Origin: an uncultured Bacilli bacterium
GTDB lineage: Bacteria > Bacillota_I > Bacilli_A > RF39 > UBA660
DNA length: 6,824 nucleotides
NCBI GenBank assembly: GCA_934097015.1
Contig: CAKONF010000039.1
Span: 1-6,824, forward strand
Direction of reading: 5' to 3'
Shown piece by piece: positions 5,480 through 6,824 of the stretch (positions are counted from its first letter, which is position 1; each line of letters starts with the position of its first letter). The translations under genes and the position numbers were made by a program. The notes under the pieces are model-generated. The model was not told where the DNA came from. It did not search any database and was given only the letters and a program-made list of their open reading frames with translations.

Positions 5480-6824
5480 TTAACTAGCAAGTTTTACTGT
5501 ATATGGATTTTCTTTTGTTCCATCTCCTCCATTTATTAACACACTAGCCTTTAGATTGATACTAGGGCGCAAAACGTAAGTGCTGTTGACGCTTAAGCTG
5601 CCGATGATACCAACCGACCCATAAACGTACCACTCGAGCGCATTCGAACCATTATAGAGGCCCGGAGACAAAAGCCACCAATTAGAAGTTATAGATGAAT
5701 TATATAAATAATATGATTTGTTTGGCTGACCAGCTTTATAAGCTCCTGCGAATGACACTTCATCTGCAGATAGTAGTCCTATTGGATATTTTAAATTTCC
5801 ATTTGTTTTATTTCCATTTGAAAGTGTTGCAACATCTACTGTAAATCTTGAATAATCATTTGTTGCACTTTCTGCACATTTAAATGTTGGCTTGGCAGTT
5901 GTTATACTTGTTGTTCCTGTACTATATAATAGTAATCTTTCTGCTGATGCATAATATGTTTGATTTTTTCCATAACCTAAAGCGGTATTACTTGAACCTA
6001 TAGAACTTGACGCAAGTGTTTTATCATTACAAAATAATGTATCTGATAAATAATTTGCATAATTTGTTTTTAAATTATCCTCATACCACTTATCTACTGC
6101 AACTTTTATTGTACTATCATTAATATTCTCGTGTGTTGCATCATATGTTGTACTTCCTGCTGTTCCATACATATATCCTACGTATGCATTATCACCATTA
6201 CTGGGATTAAATGATGTTGTTATTTCATTTCCACTTGAATCTTTTGCAGCATCATCAAGTACTAGTCTTACTGACCCATCTCCATTTATTCTAACAATTC
6301 TCCATGTTTTATCTGCAAATGATACATAATTATCTATTACATTTCCTCTAAAATAATAACTTGTTCCATAATCATCTGGTGCATTATTTAAAACACGTTC
6401 ATTGCTTCCTGATATTGAGGTAAATTCTGTCACTTCACTACCAAATGTTGTTCTTGTCGTATCACTTTCTTCACTTGCATTTTTTGCACTTCCAATTATT
6501 ACACTATTTAACATTGAACCAACATATGGATTAAATGTACTTGGATTTACTAAGTTTGCTTTTGCACTAAATTGTTTATTCATATCTATACTTTGATCTG
6601 TTCCTGTATCTTTATACGTTACGACTAATGTATATACTTGTACTTTATCATCTTCTATTGGGTTCGTCACAAGTATTTTACCCATTGTTGGAAATATTTG
6701 TTCATCACTTACTCCATTACATGTTCCACTTGTTGTTCCATTTACTGTGTAATTATTTCCATCTTTTGTAATACTATATCCTTGTTTTAAATATTGAGTA
6801 CATGATATTGTATATACTAAATCC
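5480..6824 (-). CDS. Large probable secreted/surface protein with C-terminal lectin-like variable domain (5' end outside window)
   Basis: The frame is open to the right edge, giving 447 visible residues; the N terminus is missing. The Met at 6683-6685 is internal: the 46 codons before it are open, and no ribosome site precedes it. The visible part starts with a Thr/Asn-rich region (with NPIEDDKVQVYTLVVTYKDT), reminiscent of extracellular beta domains. A conserved core follows: YYFRGNV (about 156-162), TWRIVRINGDGSVR (173-186), AYVGYMYGTAGS (213-224), LFCNDKTL (264-271) and LLSADEVSFAGA (350-361). It ends with NWWLLSPG (381-388), a divergent stretch, RPSINLK (419-425) and DGTKENPYTVKL (434-445). 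The WWLLSP...RPS framework resembles the C-type-lectin/sulfatase-modifying-like domains of diversity-generating retroelement (DGR) targets, perhaps what Pfam calls DUF6273 (from memory). No C-terminal anchor or membrane helix is present. Transcription ends at 5346-5375. Ligand and function are unknown. Confidence 0.8.
   Translation of the reverse strand, partial: DLVYTISCTQYLKQGYSITKDGNNYTVNGTTSGTCNGVSDEQIFPTMGKILVTNPIEDDKVQVYTLVVTYKDTGTDQSIDMNKQFSAKANLVNPSTFNPYVGSMLNSVIIGSAKNASEESDTTRTTFGSEVTEFTSISGSNERVLNNAPDDYGTSYYFRGNVIDNYVSFADKTWRIVRINGDGSVRLVLDDAAKDSSGNEITTSFNPSNGDNAYVGYMYGTAGSTTYDATHENINDSTIKVAVDKWYEDNLKTNYANYLSDTLFCNDKTLASSSIGSSNTALGYGKNQTYYASAERLLLYSTGTTSITTAKPTFKCAESATNDYSRFTVDVATLSNGNKTNGNLKYPIGLLSADEVSFAGAYKAGQPNKSYYLYNSSITSNWWLLSPGLYNGSNALEWYVYGSVGIIGSLSVNSTYVLRPSINLKASVLINGGDGTKENPYTVKLAS
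5552..5680 (-). other. Candidate variable region of a diversity-generating retroelement target
   Basis: This segment encodes residues 382-424 of the visible protein, from the WW pair to RPSINL. At 5561-5680 I counted 62 G+C in 120 bases (52%); the next 120 bases (5681-5800) have 37 (31%). On the coding strand adenine drops from 45 to 19 per 120 while thymine stays at 39 versus 38, so the G+C gain is at the expense of A alone. Many codons end in C (GGC, CTC, ATC, AGC, GTC, TAC, AAC), which the rest of the gene uses little. This is the footprint expected when AAC-type template codons are copied with random replacement of A. WWLLSP and RPS would be the fixed framework. No template repeat or reverse transcriptase is visible in this window. 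Confidence 0.65.

Noticed and set aside
5561..5680. GC-rich stretch read as a recently transferred piece of higher-GC DNA
   Set aside because: The composition change is strand-specific (A lost, T unchanged) and stays within a conserved domain framework, which plain horizontal transfer does not explain; kept only as the alternative to a DGR.
6402..6596. Open plus-strand frame of 64 codons opposite the surface-protein gene
   Set aside because: It is antisense to a frame with clear conserved motifs, and no ribosome site or known family was seen.
6683..6685. ATG as the start of the surface-protein gene
   Set aside because: The same frame stays open for 46 further codons to the window edge, and no Shine-Dalgarno sequence precedes the ATG, so it is an internal methionine.

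Overview
The window is very AT-rich, uses the standard genetic code (TGA is a stop of rlmN and of the small membrane-protein gene, while Trp is TGG), and carries the gene order rlmN-prpC-prkC-rsgA-rpe known from Bacillus subtilis (yloN-prpC-prkC-cpgA-rpe). This points to a low-GC member of the Bacillota. The PASTA-type kinase implies that the cell makes peptidoglycan. An uncultured gut Bacilli lineage is my best guess, but that is inference from general resemblance.

All supported genes lie on the minus strand, so the reading order is right to left. At the right is the 3' part of a large, probably secreted protein gene (5480-6824) that runs off the window edge. Its own weak AT-rich terminator (5346-5375) follows. 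A tight operon comes next. rlmN is a 23S rRNA/tRNA methyltransferase. prpC is a PP2C phosphatase with a TTG start overlapping the rlmN stop. prkC is a membrane Ser/Thr kinase with three PASTA repeats, 3 nt after prpC. rsgA is a 30S assembly GTPase. rpe is ribulose-phosphate epimerase and overlaps rsgA by 32 nt. Last is a small two-helix membrane protein. The operon ends in a perfect 12-bp hairpin (71-100) that can terminate in both directions. The first 70 bases hold only a promoter-like pair of hexamers and possibly the tail of an unseen plus-strand gene.

The conserved operon joins translation quality and ribosome assembly (RlmN, RsgA) to a cell-wall-sensing kinase/phosphatase switch. In B. 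subtilis the RsgA homologue CpgA is a reported PrkC substrate, so the cluster is probably functionally as well as transcriptionally coupled.

The most unusual part is a segment of about 120-130 bp near the 3' end of the secreted-protein gene (5552-5680). It is 52% G+C against 31% in the adjoining 120 bp. Adenine on the coding strand falls from 37.5% to 16% while thymine stays at about 32%, and it is rich in NNC codons around a WWLLSPG...RPS framework. This is the pattern expected of the variable region of a diversity-generating retroelement (DGR) target. No reverse transcriptase or template repeat is visible, so these would have to lie beyond the right edge or elsewhere in the genome.
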